A stretch of 64,000 nucleotides of DNA from Caballeronia glebae (GCF_001545035.1 NZ_FCOJ02000002.1:62001-126000), one strand, 5' to 3'. Counted from the stretch's first letter, positions 26,858 through 38,964 are shown. Notes: a model not told the origin generated them from the letters alone. Made by a program: numbers and translations.

Positions 26858-27533
26858 ATTTCTTTCCTGACGGTTCGATGTTGTCCCACATGAGGCGCGG
26901 GTCGAATTGCATGGACGCGATCATCGTCAGCACGACGACCGACGCGAACGCGAGCGCGCCCGGTCCCGGCGTGATGACGGCGAGCGACTTGAAGCGCACG
27001 AGCGCGATGGTGAGCGTGATCACGAAGACATCGAGCATCGACCAGCGGCCGACGCCCTCGACGATGCGAAAGAGCGTCGTGCGCTGACGCGGCCGCCATG
27101 TGGAGCGCCGCTGCACGCTGATCGTGAGAAAGCAGAGCGAGATGAGCTTGAGCATCGGCACGAGAATGCTGGCGATGAAAATCACCGCCGAGAGCGGATA
27201 ATCGCCGTCGTTCCAGAAGAGCGCGACGCCGCTCATGATGGTGTCGTCCTCGGAACCGAGAATCGACGACGTGTGCATGATCGGAAACAGGTTCGCCGGA
27301 ATGTAGAGAATCGCCGCGCTGATGAGCAGCGCCCACGTGCGCGCGATGCTGTCCGGATGGCGCCGGTGCACGGCCGTGCCGCAGCGTGTGCAGCGTTGCT
27401 TCTCGATGGTGCGCGCGAGCGGCTGCACGAGCCCGCACGCGTGACAGCCGACGACGTTCGCGCGCGACGCCGTGGTGTAGCGCGTCGTGGCCGCTTGCGG
27501 CTCGCCAGTGTTTTGATCGATGGAATCGCTCAC
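26850..27533 (-). CDS. pqiA: PqiA domain membrane protein, second copy
   Basis: 227 residues from a GTG at 27533 with GAGG nine bases upstream. The start overlaps the TGA of the preceding gene (GTGA). An N-terminal zinc-ribbon pair CHACG and CTRCG (about 30-57) precedes four membrane helices (LLISAAILYIPANLFPIM, YPLSAVIFIASILVPMLKLISLCFL and two more). E. coli PqiA is a single protein containing two such modules; here they are two genes. This is the C-terminal-type module, next to pqiB. Confidence 0.9.
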   Translation of the reverse strand: MSDSIDQNTGEPQAATTRYTTASRANVVGCHACGLVQPLARTIEKQRCTRCGTAVHRRHPDSIARTWALLISAAILYIPANLFPIMHTSSILGSEDDTIMSGVALFWNDGDYPLSAVIFIASILVPMLKLISLCFLTISVQRRSTWRPRQRTTLFRIVEGVGRWSMLDVFVITLTIALVRFKSLAVITPGPGALAFASVVVLTMIASMQFDPRLMWDNIEPSGKKYD

Positions 27534-28189
27534 GATTTTTGCCTCGCATCGGTTGTGAGTCGCTTCGATTGGCGCGGACCGAGCCTGCCCGCGAGGTCCC
27601 ACAGCGCACGCGGATCGAAGCTCACGACGACCGCGAGCATGAGCGTCAGCACGCCGAACGCGAAGAGCGCCGCTTCGGGAATCACGCGCGCGATGCTCAC
27701 CATCTTTACGAGCGTGACGAGCACGCCGAGCATGAAGACTTCGATCATGCCCCAGGGGCGCATGAGCTGAATGCCGCGCAACACGGCATTTAAGCCCGGC
27801 GGAACGTAACCGGCACGCAGCGGGAGCAGCACATAGAGCAGCGCGAGTAGTTCGCACAACGGAAACAGTATGGTCGAGCAGAATACGAGGACGGCCATGA
27901 TCTCCATCTGCTCGCCCCACAACGCGACGATCGCGCCGATGAGCGTCGTTTGCGACGTGAGGCCGTTTGCGTTCAGTTCGACGATGGGAAAGGCCTGCGC
28001 GATCACGAACGTGACGAGCGCGGCGAGCGTCATGGCGCTGATCTTGTCGAGGTTCGACGAGATGCTTCGATAGAGCAGCGATCCGCAGCGCGGACATTTC
28101 GCCGAAGTGCGTTGAGGCAGAGCAGGTTTCTGGATGAGCGCGTCGCATTCGTGACATGCGATCAGGTCGTCCGGTTCGTTCGCGTTCAT
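27530..28189 (-). CDS. pqiA: PqiA domain membrane protein, first copy
   Basis: 219 residues. Zinc-ribbon cysteines CHECD (12-16) and CPRCG (33-37) are followed by four membrane helices, including MTLAALVTFVIAQAFPIVEL and LVFCSTILFPLCELLALLYVLLP. It corresponds to the first module of E. coli PqiA, the inner-membrane partner of PqiB. It is the first gene of the four-gene pqi operon, preceded by a 457-base gap that must hold the promoter. Confidence 0.9.
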   Translation of the reverse strand: MNANEPDDLIACHECDALIQKPALPQRTSAKCPRCGSLLYRSISSNLDKISAMTLAALVTFVIAQAFPIVELNANGLTSQTTLIGAIVALWGEQMEIMAVLVFCSTILFPLCELLALLYVLLPLRAGYVPPGLNAVLRGIQLMRPWGMIEVFMLGVLVTLVKMVSIARVIPEAALFAFGVLTLMLAVVVSFDPRALWDLAGRLGPRQSKRLTTDARQKS

Positions 28190-28646
28190 GGTCTTGGCCC
28201 GAGGCGTGTCGAGCGTATGGGTCGGGGGCCGCGAGACCGGGCTCCGACGGAGCTTAGCAAACAGCGGGCCAGCGAAAGTGGAAGCAGCATGTTATCAAAT
28301 GGCGAGTCGCGGTCGTTTCGGGCGGCGTGCTTCGCCGCATGGGAATGAAACCGCCGGCCCGCTCGTTAATACGTTGATGCCGGAATCGGGCGCGGCTCGC
28401 GCCGCTTGTTCGCGCCTTCATCGACCGTTGCACGCATGGAATAGTTCGTTGCATGCGCGGCACGCAAGGGTCGCGAAGCGGGCTCGAAACCCCGCAAAGC
28501 CACGTCGTGACTGGGTTTGCGGCCTTCGCGCGGGCCCTTTCGCGCGCGCTGGCAATTCGTTATTGTTGATGTAGCATGGCGGCCTTGAATACTTGTCGTC
28601 GGCGGGCGACAGGCCGTGCAACATCGAACACTCGGGTGAAAGCAAT
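28190..28646. other. Divergent intergenic region between pqiA and cytochrome b561
   Basis: 457 bases without a supported gene. It should contain promoters in both directions. I could not pick a convincing pair of boxes, and I see no repeats or structured RNA that I trust. Confidence 0.4.
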
Positions 28647-29216
28647 ATGGAAAGCACCGCTGGCATCTCGGCGACAGCGCCGGCGCAACGATACAGCGCC
28701 ACGGCGATCGGCCTGCACTGGCTGATCGCATTGTTGATCGTCGGCGGTTTCGGGCTCGGCTGGATCATGACCGATATCCCGGGCATCACGCCGACGAAGC
28801 TCAAATACTTCTCGTGGCACAAGTGGATCGGCGTGACGGTGTTCGCCCTCGCGCTGCTGCGCCTCATCTGGCGCGCCACGCATCGGGCGCCCTCGATGCC
28901 CGATGGCATGCCGCGCTGGCAACAGGGCGCGGCGCATCTCACGCACTTCCTGCTGTACGTGCTGATGCTCGTCATTCCCGCGTCGGGTTATCTGTACAGC
29001 TCGGCGGCGGGCATTCAGGTCGTGTATCTCGGCGTGCTGCCGCTGCCGACCATCATCGGACCGGACAAGGCGCTGAAGGCGACGCTGCGCATCGTTCACA
29101 TCGCGTTGAATTACACGTTGCTGTTTTTCGTCGTGATGCACGTGCTCGCCGCGCTGAAACATCATTTCGTCGATCGCGACGGCTTGCTCGGTCGCATGCT
29201 GCCGTTTCTCAGATAA
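28647..29216 (+). CDS. Cytochrome b561
   Basis: 189 residues from ATG 28647, with GGTGAAAG upstream; an extension of 18 codons upstream is not favoured. Four membrane helices carry the haem-ligand histidines: ATAIGLHWLIALLIVGGF, FSWHKWIGVTVFALALLRL, AAHLTHFLLYVLMLVIPASGYLYS and IVHIALNYTLLFFVVMHVLAALKHHF. It belongs to the CybB type, which moves electrons from ubiquinol, possibly quenching superoxide. Two YceI genes follow on the same strand, a frequent partnership. Confidence 0.93.
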   Translation: MESTAGISATAPAQRYSATAIGLHWLIALLIVGGFGLGWIMTDIPGITPTKLKYFSWHKWIGVTVFALALLRLIWRATHRAPSMPDGMPRWQQGAAHLTHFLLYVLMLVIPASGYLYSSAAGIQVVYLGVLPLPTIIGPDKALKATLRIVHIALNYTLLFFVVMHVLAALKHHFVDRDGLLGRMLPFLR

Positions 29217-29332
29217 ACGCGTGGCATTGTTTCCTCGCCGTTGGCAAGGCGTTTCCCAACGGCGGATTGTCATTGCGTTCTTATGATTTCCAATACCGGT
29301 TTATTCGATCGGACCGTTTGAATAGGGCACAC

Positions 29333-29896
29333 ATGAAAGTGAAACTCAATCGTTGGATGCTGGCTACGACTATGGCCGCTTCGCTCGCGCTGTCCGCGCT
29401 CGCGCATGCGCAGGTGGACATGAGCAAGAGCACGGTGATCGCCACCTCGAAGCAGATGAACGTCCCCACCGACGGCAAGTTCAACAAGTTCAGCGCGCAG
29501 ATCGCGTTCGACCCGGCGAAGCCGACGGCGGGCACGGCGAACATCACGATCGACACCGGCAGCTACGACCTCGGCGACGACGATTACAACAAGCAGGTGC
29601 GCGGCGCGGAATGGTTCGACGCCGGCAAGTATCCGAGCGCGACCTTCGTCTCCAGCGCGATCGCGCCGGCTGGCGGCAACAAGTACAACGTGACCGGCAA
29701 GATCACGATCAAGGGCAAGTCGCAGACGGTCACGGTTCCTGTGACGGTCACGCAGCAAGGCGCGACGGAAACCTTCGACGGCGCGCTGCCGATCAAGCGC
29801 ACCCAGTTCGATGTAGGAACGGGCGAATGGAAGGATACGTCGATCGTCGCGGACGACGTGGTCATCAAGTTTCACATCGTTGCCGCAAAGAAGTGA
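29333..29896 (+). CDS. YceI family periplasmic protein, first copy
   Basis: 187 residues from ATG 29333. A Sec signal peptide ends near ALAHA-QVD (about 25-27). The YceI lipocalin-like barrel follows: [33 protein letters not shown] region, [13 protein letters not shown] and [11 protein letters not shown]. YceI proteins bind polyisoprenoids such as ubiquinone-8. It lies 116 bases after the cytochrome b561 gene and 59 bases before a second YceI gene. It is only moderately similar to that neighbour, so the pair is an old duplication or independent. Confidence 0.92.
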   Translation: MKVKLNRWMLATTMAASLALSALAHAQVDMSKSTVIATSKQMNVPTDGKFNKFSAQIAFDPAKPTAGTANITIDTGSYDLGDDDYNKQVRGAEWFDAGKYPSATFVSSAIAPAGGNKYNVTGKITIKGKSQTVTVPVTVTQQGATETFDGALPIKRTQFDVGTGEWKDTSIVADDVVIKFHIVAAKK

Positions 29897-29955
29897 GCGG
29901 CGTTTTTGTCACACACGACGCATATTCAGCGTATCTGGTTAGTCAGGAGAAGAAC

Positions 29956-30534
29956 TTGAAAAAGCTTTCGATCATCGCCGCGGGCGCGCTCGCATTGGGT
30001 ATGTCGTTCGGCGCGATGGCCGCCGACACGTACAAGCTCGACCCGAACCACACCTATCCGAGCTTCGAAGCCGATCACTTCGGTGGCGTGTCGACGTGGC
30101 GCGGCAAGTTCAACAAGAGCAGCGGTGAAGTCACGCTCGATCGCGCCGCGAAGACCGGCACGGTGAACGTGACGATCGACGTGGCTTCGGTCAACACCGG
30201 CAATGTGAAGCTGGACGAGCATCTGCAGAAGGCCGAGTTCTTCGATGCCGCGAAGTATCCGACGGCCGAGTACAAGGGCACGTCGATCAAGTTCGACGGC
30301 GACACGCCCTCGGAAGTGATCGGCACGCTGACGATGCACGGCGTGACGAAGCCGATCAACCTGAAGATCGAGAGCTTCAAGTGCTTCATGAACCCGATGA
30401 TGAAGAAGGAAGTGTGCGGCGTCGAAGCGACGACGACCTTCGATCGCGGCGACTTCGGAATGGATTACGGCAAGTCTTATGGTTTCAGCCTCAAGACGGT
30501 TTTGCATATTCAGGCTGAGGGCGTGAAGCAGTAA
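29956..30534 (+). CDS. YceI family periplasmic protein, second copy
   Basis: 192 residues from a TTG at 29956, preceded by AGGAGA at a good distance; no ATG gives the signal peptide. The start reads (M)[22 protein letters not shown], a clear Sec signal cleaved after AMA. The mature barrel has [31 protein letters not shown] opening, [15 protein letters not shown] and a cysteine pair (KCF...EVCGVEA). Likely binds isoprenoid quinone in the periplasm. It ends the cytochrome b561-YceI unit before a strong terminator. Confidence 0.92.
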   Translation: MKKLSIIAAGALALGMSFGAMAADTYKLDPNHTYPSFEADHFGGVSTWRGKFNKSSGEVTLDRAAKTGTVNVTIDVASVNTGNVKLDEHLQKAEFFDAAKYPTAEYKGTSIKFDGDTPSEVIGTLTMHGVTKPINLKIESFKCFMNPMMKKEVCGVEATTTFDRGDFGMDYGKSYGFSLKTVLHIQAEGVKQ

Positions 30535-30553
30535 CGACTCGACGCCTCAAAGC

Positions 30554-30591
30554 AAAGCGGCCGGCCTTTTTTGAAGGCCGGCCGCTTTTTT
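30554..30591. terminator. Terminator after the YceI pair, also facing secF
   Basis: AAAGCGGCCGGCC and GGCCGGCCGCTTT pair as a 13-bp perfect stem, with T-rich sequence in the loop and six T after it. The A run on the left is short, so action on secF transcripts is less sure. Confidence 0.88.
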
Positions 30592-30615
30592 ACGCCCTTA
30601 CGAAACGCGCGACGC

Positions 30616-31566
30616 TCAAACCTGCGCGCCCGCGTTCGGATCGTTCGGATCGAACTTGTCCTTCTTGTCCTTCACGAGATCTTCACGCTTCACGCCGAAC
30701 CACATCGCGAGCGCCGCCGCGACGAACACCGACGAGTAGATGCCGAACAGAATACCGACGGTCAGCGCCAGCGCGAAATAGTGCAGCGTCGGGCCGCCGA
30801 AGAGAAACATCGACAGCACCATCATTTCCGTACAGCCGTGCGTGATGATGGTTCGCGACATCGTGCTCGTGATGGCGTGGTCGATCACTTCCTTCACGGT
30901 CATCTTGCGCTGCTTGCGGAAGGTTTCGCGAATCCGGTCGAAGATAACCACCGACTCGTTCACCGAATAGCCGAGCACCGCGAGAATCGCCGCCAGCACG
31001 GACAGCGAGAACTCCCACTGGAAGAACGCGAAGAAGCCGAGAATGATCACCACGTCGTGCAGATTCGCGATGATGCCCGCGACCGCATACTTCCACTCAA
31101 AGCGGAACGACAGGTAAATCACGATGCCGACCACCACGCACGCGAGCGCGAGCAGGCCGTTCGTCACGAGTTCCTTGCCGACCTGCGGACCGACGAACTC
31201 GACGCGCTGCAGCTTCACGTCGGCGTTGTCGGCCTTGAGCGCGCTCATCACCTGATCGCTTTGCTGCGCGGACGTCAGGCCCTGCTTGAGCGGCAGACGA
31301 ATCAACACGTCCTGCGACGTGCCGAAATTCTGCACCTGCGCGTCGGCATAGCCGAGCCTCGACATTGACGCGCGCACCGGTTCGAGCTGCGCGGCTTGCG
31401 GATACTGCACCTCGACAACCGTGCCGCCGGTGAACTCCACCGACAGATGCAGGCCGCGATGCATGAGGAAAAATACGGCCACGAGGAACGTCACGAGTGA
31501 AATCACGTTGAAAATCAACGCGCGCTCCATGAACGGTAAGTCGCGGCGAATGCGGAAGAATTCCAT
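30616..31566 (-). CDS. secF: Protein translocase subunit SecF
   Basis: 316 residues with six membrane helices. FMERALIFNVISLVTFLVAVFFL opens the protein and the periplasmic loop carries VEFTGGTVVEVQY. The conserved DRIRETFRKQ and ILFGIYSSVFVAAALAMWF lie in the last helices. SecDF uses the proton gradient to pull preproteins out of SecYEG on the periplasmic side. It follows secD by 26 bases and is the last gene of the queA-tgt-yajC-secD-secF run. Confidence 0.97.
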   Translation of the reverse strand: MEFFRIRRDLPFMERALIFNVISLVTFLVAVFFLMHRGLHLSVEFTGGTVVEVQYPQAAQLEPVRASMSRLGYADAQVQNFGTSQDVLIRLPLKQGLTSAQQSDQVMSALKADNADVKLQRVEFVGPQVGKELVTNGLLALACVVVGIVIYLSFRFEWKYAVAGIIANLHDVVIILGFFAFFQWEFSLSVLAAILAVLGYSVNESVVIFDRIRETFRKQRKMTVKEVIDHAITSTMSRTIITHGCTEMMVLSMFLFGGPTLHYFALALTVGILFGIYSSVFVAAALAMWFGVKREDLVKDKKDKFDPNDPNAGAQV

Positions 31567-31592
31567 TGTTTATTGCTCCGGACTCAGCGGAT

Positions 31593-33659
31593 TCAGCGGG
31601 ACTCGCCCGGTTTCTGTTGATCGATGTCGGGGCCCGAACGACGGCGCACCGTCGGCTTGCCCGTGCGCGCCTGTGCCTGAGCTGCGGCGCGCGGCGCGGC
31701 CACGGCGGTCTTCGTCTTGCCCTTCGCGGTTTTCACGATTTCATCGACAGGCGATTCGTCGCCGCGTTGCGCCGCGAGATAGGCCGCTGCGGCGGCTTCG
31801 GCATTCGTGCCTTCCGGACGCCACACCTGACCGATCGCGAGCGACTTCAGCTTCTTCTTGCCGCCGTACCACAGGTTCACGAGGCCGCGCGAGAAGAACA
31901 CCGCCGAGAACATCGACGTCAGAATGCCGATACAGTGCACGACCGCGAAGCCGCGCACCGGACCCGAACCGAACGCGAGCAGCGCGAGGCCGGCGATCAG
32001 CGTCGTGACGTTCGAGTCGAGAATTGTCGCCCAGGCGTGCTTGAAGCCTTCCTGAATCGCGGTCTGCGGCGGCGCGCCGTTGCGCAGTTCCTCGCGGATA
32101 CGTTCGTTGATCAGCACGTTCGCGTCGATCGCCATACCGAGCGCGAGCGCGATAGCGGCGATACCGGGCAAGGTCAGCGTCGCCTGCAGAAGCGAGAGCA
32201 CCGCGACCAGCAACAGCAGGTTGACCGAGAGCGACAGCATGGAGAACACGCCGAACAGCAGGTAGTACGCGATCATGAAGATAGCGATCGCGGCGAAACC
32301 GTACTGCACCGAATCGAAACCCTTCTTGATGTTGTCCGCGCCGAGGCTCGGGCCGACCGTGCGTTCCTCGATGATGTCCATCGGCGCCGCGAGCGAACCC
32401 GCGCGCAGGAGCAGCGCGAGATCGGTCGCGGCTTGCGGCGTCGGCTGACCCGTGATCTGGAAGCGGTCGCCGAGTTCGGACTGGATGGTCGCGACCGTCA
32501 GCACTTCGCCCTTGTTCTTTTCGAACAGCACCATTGCCATCGGCTTGCCGATGTTGTCGCGCGAAACGGACGACACCGCGCGGCCGCCGGCCGAATCCAG
32601 ACGGATGTTGACCGACGGGCGCTGATGCTCGTCGAAGCCCGCCGACGCGTCGATAATGCGGTCGCCGGTGAAGATCACCTGCTTGCGCAGCAGCACGAGG
32701 CGGTCGCCCTGCTTGAACGTTTCGTCTCCGGGCGGCACCGCGTCGTTCGGGCCGATATAGGTGTTCACAGGATCGGCGAGGCGCGCTTCGAGCGTCGCCG
32801 TGCGGCCGATGATGTCCTTCGCCTTCGCGGTGTCCTGCACGCCCGGCAGCTCGACCACGATGCGGTCCGAACCCTGCTGCTGGATCACCGGTTCCGCAAC
32901 GCCGAGTTCGTTCACGCGGTTATGCAGCGTGGTGATGTTCTGCTTGAGCGCGCCGTCTTCGACGAGCTTCTGCGCGGCCGGCGAGAACGTGCCGACGACC
33001 TGGAAGCCGTCGCTGCCCTGGCGCGTGGTCCATTGCAGTTCGGACACGCCTGTCTGGAGCAGGGGACGCGCGCTGTCCGCGCTCGACTGATCCGAGAAAG
33101 TCACGACGACCGACTGCCCGACGCGGTTCACGCCGCCATCGCGGATATTGCGGTCGCGCAGATAGGTGCGCGCATCGGCGGCGTCGGAGTCGAGCTTCTT
33201 GTTGAGCGCGCCGGCCATGTCGACCTGCAGCAGGAAGTGGACGCCGCCGCGCAGATCGAGGCCGAGGTACATCGGCAGCGCGTGCAGGGCCGTCAGCCAG
33301 CGCGGCGAGGCGCTCTGCAGGTTCAGCGCGACGATGTACTGCGGATCGCTCGGATCGGGGTTCAGTGCCTTCGAGAGCAGATCCTTCGCGTGCAACTGCG
33401 TGTCGGTGTCCTTCAGGCGCACGCGAATGTTCGCGTTCAGTTGCGAGTTGTCGAAGGTGACTTCGTCGGGCTTGATGTTGCTCGCGGCGAGCGCGGCCTC
33501 GACGTTCGACAACGTAGTCGAGTCGAGCTTGACCGTCGCCTTGCCGCTCGACACCTGAACTGCGGGCGCTTCGCCGAAGAAGTTGGGGAGCGTGTACACG
33601 AGGCCGATGACGAGCGCCACCAGCATCACGACATACTTCCAAAGGGGATAACGATTCAT
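31593..33659 (-). CDS. secD: Protein translocase subunit SecD
   Basis: 688 residues, longer than E. coli SecD. MNRYPLWKYVVMLVALVIGLVYTLPNFFGEAP is the first helix. GLDLRGGVHFLLQVDM is at about 131-146 and the P1 periplasmic domain is large. Five helices follow, with GMAIDANVLINERIREE and the Asp-containing proton path. The last 75 or so residues, after the final helix, are basic and alanine-rich without predicted fold. It works with SecF and YajC at the inner membrane. Confidence 0.97.
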   Translation of the reverse strand: MNRYPLWKYVVMLVALVIGLVYTLPNFFGEAPAVQVSSGKATVKLDSTTLSNVEAALAASNIKPDEVTFDNSQLNANIRVRLKDTDTQLHAKDLLSKALNPDPSDPQYIVALNLQSASPRWLTALHALPMYLGLDLRGGVHFLLQVDMAGALNKKLDSDAADARTYLRDRNIRDGGVNRVGQSVVVTFSDQSSADSARPLLQTGVSELQWTTRQGSDGFQVVGTFSPAAQKLVEDGALKQNITTLHNRVNELGVAEPVIQQQGSDRIVVELPGVQDTAKAKDIIGRTATLEARLADPVNTYIGPNDAVPPGDETFKQGDRLVLLRKQVIFTGDRIIDASAGFDEHQRPSVNIRLDSAGGRAVSSVSRDNIGKPMAMVLFEKNKGEVLTVATIQSELGDRFQITGQPTPQAATDLALLLRAGSLAAPMDIIEERTVGPSLGADNIKKGFDSVQYGFAAIAIFMIAYYLLFGVFSMLSLSVNLLLLVAVLSLLQATLTLPGIAAIALALGMAIDANVLINERIREELRNGAPPQTAIQEGFKHAWATILDSNVTTLIAGLALLAFGSGPVRGFAVVHCIGILTSMFSAVFFSRGLVNLWYGGKKKLKSLAIGQVWRPEGTNAEAAAAAYLAAQRGDESPVDEIVKTAKGKTKTAVAAPRAAAQAQARTGKPTVRRRSGPDIDQQKPGESR

Positions 33660-33783
33660 GGGAATGGCCGACCGGAAAGTTGGCTTCGGAGAAGAGGGCG
33701 TCCGGCGTTATGCGCGACGAGCCAGCCGGGAGACGGATGGCTCGGTGAGCGAGGCCGCGCCGGACGCGGTGGAACGAGTGGCC

Positions 33784-34110
33784 TTACAGCGACTTGATCG
33801 TGCCCTTCGGGAGAATGGTCGTCACGGAAGCCTTCTGAACGGTGATTTCCGTGCCTTCGGCGATTTCCACGCCAACGTAGGCGTCCGTCACCTTGGTGAT
33901 CTTGCCGACGATACCGCCGTTCGTCACCACTTCATCGCCCTTGGCCATAGCGGCGAGCATGTTGCGATGTTCCTTCTGACGCTTCATTTGCGGACGGATC
34001 ATGATGAAGTACAGCACCGCGAACATCAGGATTAGCGGCAGGAAGCTCATCAAGCTAGATTCCGCGCCACCGGTTGCGCCTTGTCCAAAGGCATTGGAAA
34101 TGAACGACAC
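33784..34110 (-). CDS. yajC: Preprotein translocase subunit YajC
   Basis: 108 residues. One membrane helix (SFLPLILMFAVLYFIMIRP, about 23-41) is followed by the conserved QMKRQKEHRNMLAAMAKGDEVVTNGGIVGKI segment. YajC associates with SecDF in the holo-translocon. It is 124 bases upstream of secD. TAGAAT (minus strand, 34175-34180) might supply an internal -10. Confidence 0.95.
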   Translation of the reverse strand: MSFISNAFGQGATGGAESSLMSFLPLILMFAVLYFIMIRPQMKRQKEHRNMLAAMAKGDEVVTNGGIVGKITKVTDAYVGVEIAEGTEITVQKASVTTILPKGTIKSL

Positions 34111-34320
34111 GTTGGTCTCTCCGTTAAAACGTCACAAATACGTTCGAAAAACTCGAATTAGAAATTAGCCCGGTATTCTACCACTCGCCCTTGCCGCGAG
34201 ACTCCGGGAATGCGCTTTGTCTTCAAGCCGTTACGACGCGCTCTCCCAGACTTCGGCGGCATGCTTCGCAAGCGGAAGAAAGGCAATTGTAATGCTGGAG
34301 CGGCTGTTTCGACGGCGGTT

Positions 34321-36574
<2,254 letters not shown>

Positions 36575-36669
36575 GACGTGGCTGGGTGACACAACTCAGG
36601 CGCGAACAAGACGCGAAAAAAGCGCAATCGCGCCGAACAAACCTCATATTGTACTTGCGAAGAGAGTCA

Positions 36670-38856
36670 ATGCCCTTGTCCGACCGCCGCGTAGCCGCCT
36701 CGACCGATCCGCTGACCCTGGAGGAAAGCGACGCGCCGCGCGCCGCCGCGCCGGCGAAAAAGAAGGCGAAGGCGGAGGAAAAGCCGAAAACCGTCGTCAA
36801 GACGGCGGACAAGCTCGCCAAGCTCGGTCTCAAATCCGACATCGATCTCGTCCTTCATCTGCCGATGCGCTACGAGGACGAAACCTCGCTCATGCCCATC
36901 GGCGAGCTGATTCCCGGCGATATCGCGCAGACCGAAGGCGTCGTGTTCGACAACGAGATCGCGTATCGTCCGCGCCGCCAGTTGCTCGTGAAGATTCACG
37001 ACGACGCCGGCGACGAACTCACGCTGCGCTTTCTCAATTTCTACGGATCGCAGGTCAAGCAGATGGCGCACGGCGTGCGTCTGCGCGTGCGCGGCGACGT
37101 GCGCGGCGGCTTCTTCGGACTGGAAATGGTGCATCCGGCCGTGCGCCCGGTCGATGACGACACGCCGCTGCCGCAAGCGCTCACACCGGTTTATCCGTCG
37201 ACGGCGGGCATTTCGCAGGCCTATTTGCGCCGCGCGATCGATAACGCGATCACGCGCGTCGATTTGCCGGAACTGCTGCCGGCGCCGATTGCAAAAGCGC
37301 ATTTGCAGCCGCTGAACGTGCCCGCTCTGCTCGATGCCGTGAAGACGCTACACCATCCGCGCGCCGATTCCGACGAAACCGCGCTCATCGACGGCACGCA
37401 TCCGGCGTGGACGCGCATCAAGTTCGAGGAGTTGCTCGCGCAGCAGCTTTCGCTCAAACGCGCGCACGAGGAGCGGCGCACGCGCGCCGCGCCCGCGATG
37501 CCGCGCCGCGCCGCGGACGACGACGCGTCGCTCGTCGTGCGCCTCTTGCGCGCGCTGCCGTTCGCGCTGACCGGCGCGCAGCAACGCGTGGTCGCCGAAA
37601 TCGCGGGCGAACTGACGCTCGCGCATCCGATGCAGCGTCTGCTTCAAGGCGATGTCGGCAGCGGCAAGACGATCGTCGCGGCGCTCGCGGCGGCGCAGGC
37701 GATCGACTCGGGTTATCAGGCCGCGCTCATGGCTCCGACCGAAATCCTCGCGGAGCAGCACGCGCGCAAGCTGCGCGGCTGGCTGGAGCCGCTGGGCGTC
37801 ACGGTCGCGTGGCTCGCGGGCAGCCTTAAGGCGAAGGAGAAGCGTGCCGCGCTCGAAGCGGCGGCGCTCGGCACGGCGAAGCTCGTCATCGGCACGCACG
37901 CGATCATCCAGGACGCGGTCGAATTCGCGCGCCTCGGGCTCGTGATCGTCGATGAACAACATCGCTTCGGCGTCGCGCAGCGGCTCGCGTTGCGCGCGAA
38001 GGCGCAGAACGCGGCGGATGGCAGGCACGACTTCCAGCCGCATCAACTGATGATGTCCGCGACGCCGATCCCGCGCACGCTCGCGATGACGTACTACGCC
38101 GACCTCGACGTCTCGACCATCGACGAACTGCCGCCCGGCCGCACGCCGATCCTAACCAAGATCGTGTCGGACGCAAGGCGCAACGAGATCATCGGCCGCG
38201 TGCGCGAGGCGGCGTTGACCGGAAGGCAGGTTTATTGGGTGTGCCCGCTGATCGAGGAGAGTGAGACACTGCAGCTTCAGACCGCCGTCGAGACCTACGA
38301 AACCCTCGTCGCGACGCTGCCGGAACTGCGCGTCGGGCTGGTTCACGGGCGGCTCGCGCCCGCCGAAAAAGCCGCCGTCATGGACGCGTTCTCGCGCAAC
38401 GAAGTGCAGTTGCTCGTCGCGACCACGGTGATCGAAGTCGGCGTCGACGTGCCCAATGCATCGCTGATGGTGATCGAGCATGCGGAGCGCTTCGGCCTTG
38501 CTCAGTTGCATCAGTTGCGCGGGCGCGTGGGGCGGGGCAGCGCTGCGTCCGTCTGCGTGCTGATGTACGCGAATCCGCTGTCGCAAACCGCGCGTTCGCG
38601 CCTGCAAACGATGCGCGAGACGACCGACGGCTTCGAGATCGCGCGACGCGATCTCGAAATTCGCGGTCCCGGCGAGTTTCTCGGCGCGCGGCAATCGGGT
38701 GAAGCGATGCTGCGTTTCGCCAGTCTCGAAAACGACGGCTGGCTGATCGAACCGGCGCGCGCTGCCGCCGATCAAATGCTCGCGCAATTCCCCGACGCCG
38801 TCACGCGCCATCTCGCGCGCTGGCTCGGCGCGCGGGAGCACTATTTGAAGGCCTGA
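36670..38856 (+). CDS. recG: ATP-dependent DNA helicase RecG
   Basis: 728 residues from ATG 36670. The wedge/OB domain (about 55-200) precedes the helicase core with Walker A GDVGSGKTIVAALA at about 328-341, DEQH at about 434-437, and the SATPIPRTLAM motif III. QLHQLRGRVGRG is motif VI. The N-terminal 45 residues are a basic Ala/Lys linker rather than the longer arm of E. coli RecG. It reverses stalled forks and migrates junctions, complementing RuvAB encoded elsewhere in the window. oxyR follows 130 bases downstream. Confidence 0.96.
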   Translation: MPLSDRRVAASTDPLTLEESDAPRAAAPAKKKAKAEEKPKTVVKTADKLAKLGLKSDIDLVLHLPMRYEDETSLMPIGELIPGDIAQTEGVVFDNEIAYRPRRQLLVKIHDDAGDELTLRFLNFYGSQVKQMAHGVRLRVRGDVRGGFFGLEMVHPAVRPVDDDTPLPQALTPVYPSTAGISQAYLRRAIDNAITRVDLPELLPAPIAKAHLQPLNVPALLDAVKTLHHPRADSDETALIDGTHPAWTRIKFEELLAQQLSLKRAHEERRTRAAPAMPRRAADDDASLVVRLLRALPFALTGAQQRVVAEIAGELTLAHPMQRLLQGDVGSGKTIVAALAAAQAIDSGYQAALMAPTEILAEQHARKLRGWLEPLGVTVAWLAGSLKAKEKRAALEAAALGTAKLVIGTHAIIQDAVEFARLGLVIVDEQHRFGVAQRLALRAKAQNAADGRHDFQPHQLMMSATPIPRTLAMTYYADLDVSTIDELPPGRTPILTKIVSDARRNEIIGRVREAALTGRQVYWVCPLIEESETLQLQTAVETYETLVATLPELRVGLVHGRLAPAEKAAVMDAFSRNEVQLLVATTVIEVGVDVPNASLMVIEHAERFGLAQLHQLRGRVGRGSAASVCVLMYANPLSQTARSRLQTMRETTDGFEIARRDLEIRGPGEFLGARQSGEAMLRFASLENDGWLIEPARAAADQMLAQFPDAVTRHLARWLGAREHYLKA

Positions 38857-38964
38857 CTGAACTCGCGCGGGCAAAGTCAGTCCCTATTTAGCCTGCCCGC
38901 TCCGGGAAGCGGCAAAAGTTTGTCGAAGGGCGGTTGGCAGGTGTATAACTCAAACCTATCGAAT

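Noticed and set aside
28440..28520. A tRNA-like T-loop pattern (GGGCTCGAAACCCC)
   Set aside because: No acceptor, D or anticodon stem can be built around it.
31566..33797. A 743-codon open frame opposite secD
   Set aside because: SecD on the minus strand is unmistakable; the composition of the opposite frame is that of a GC-skewed shadow.
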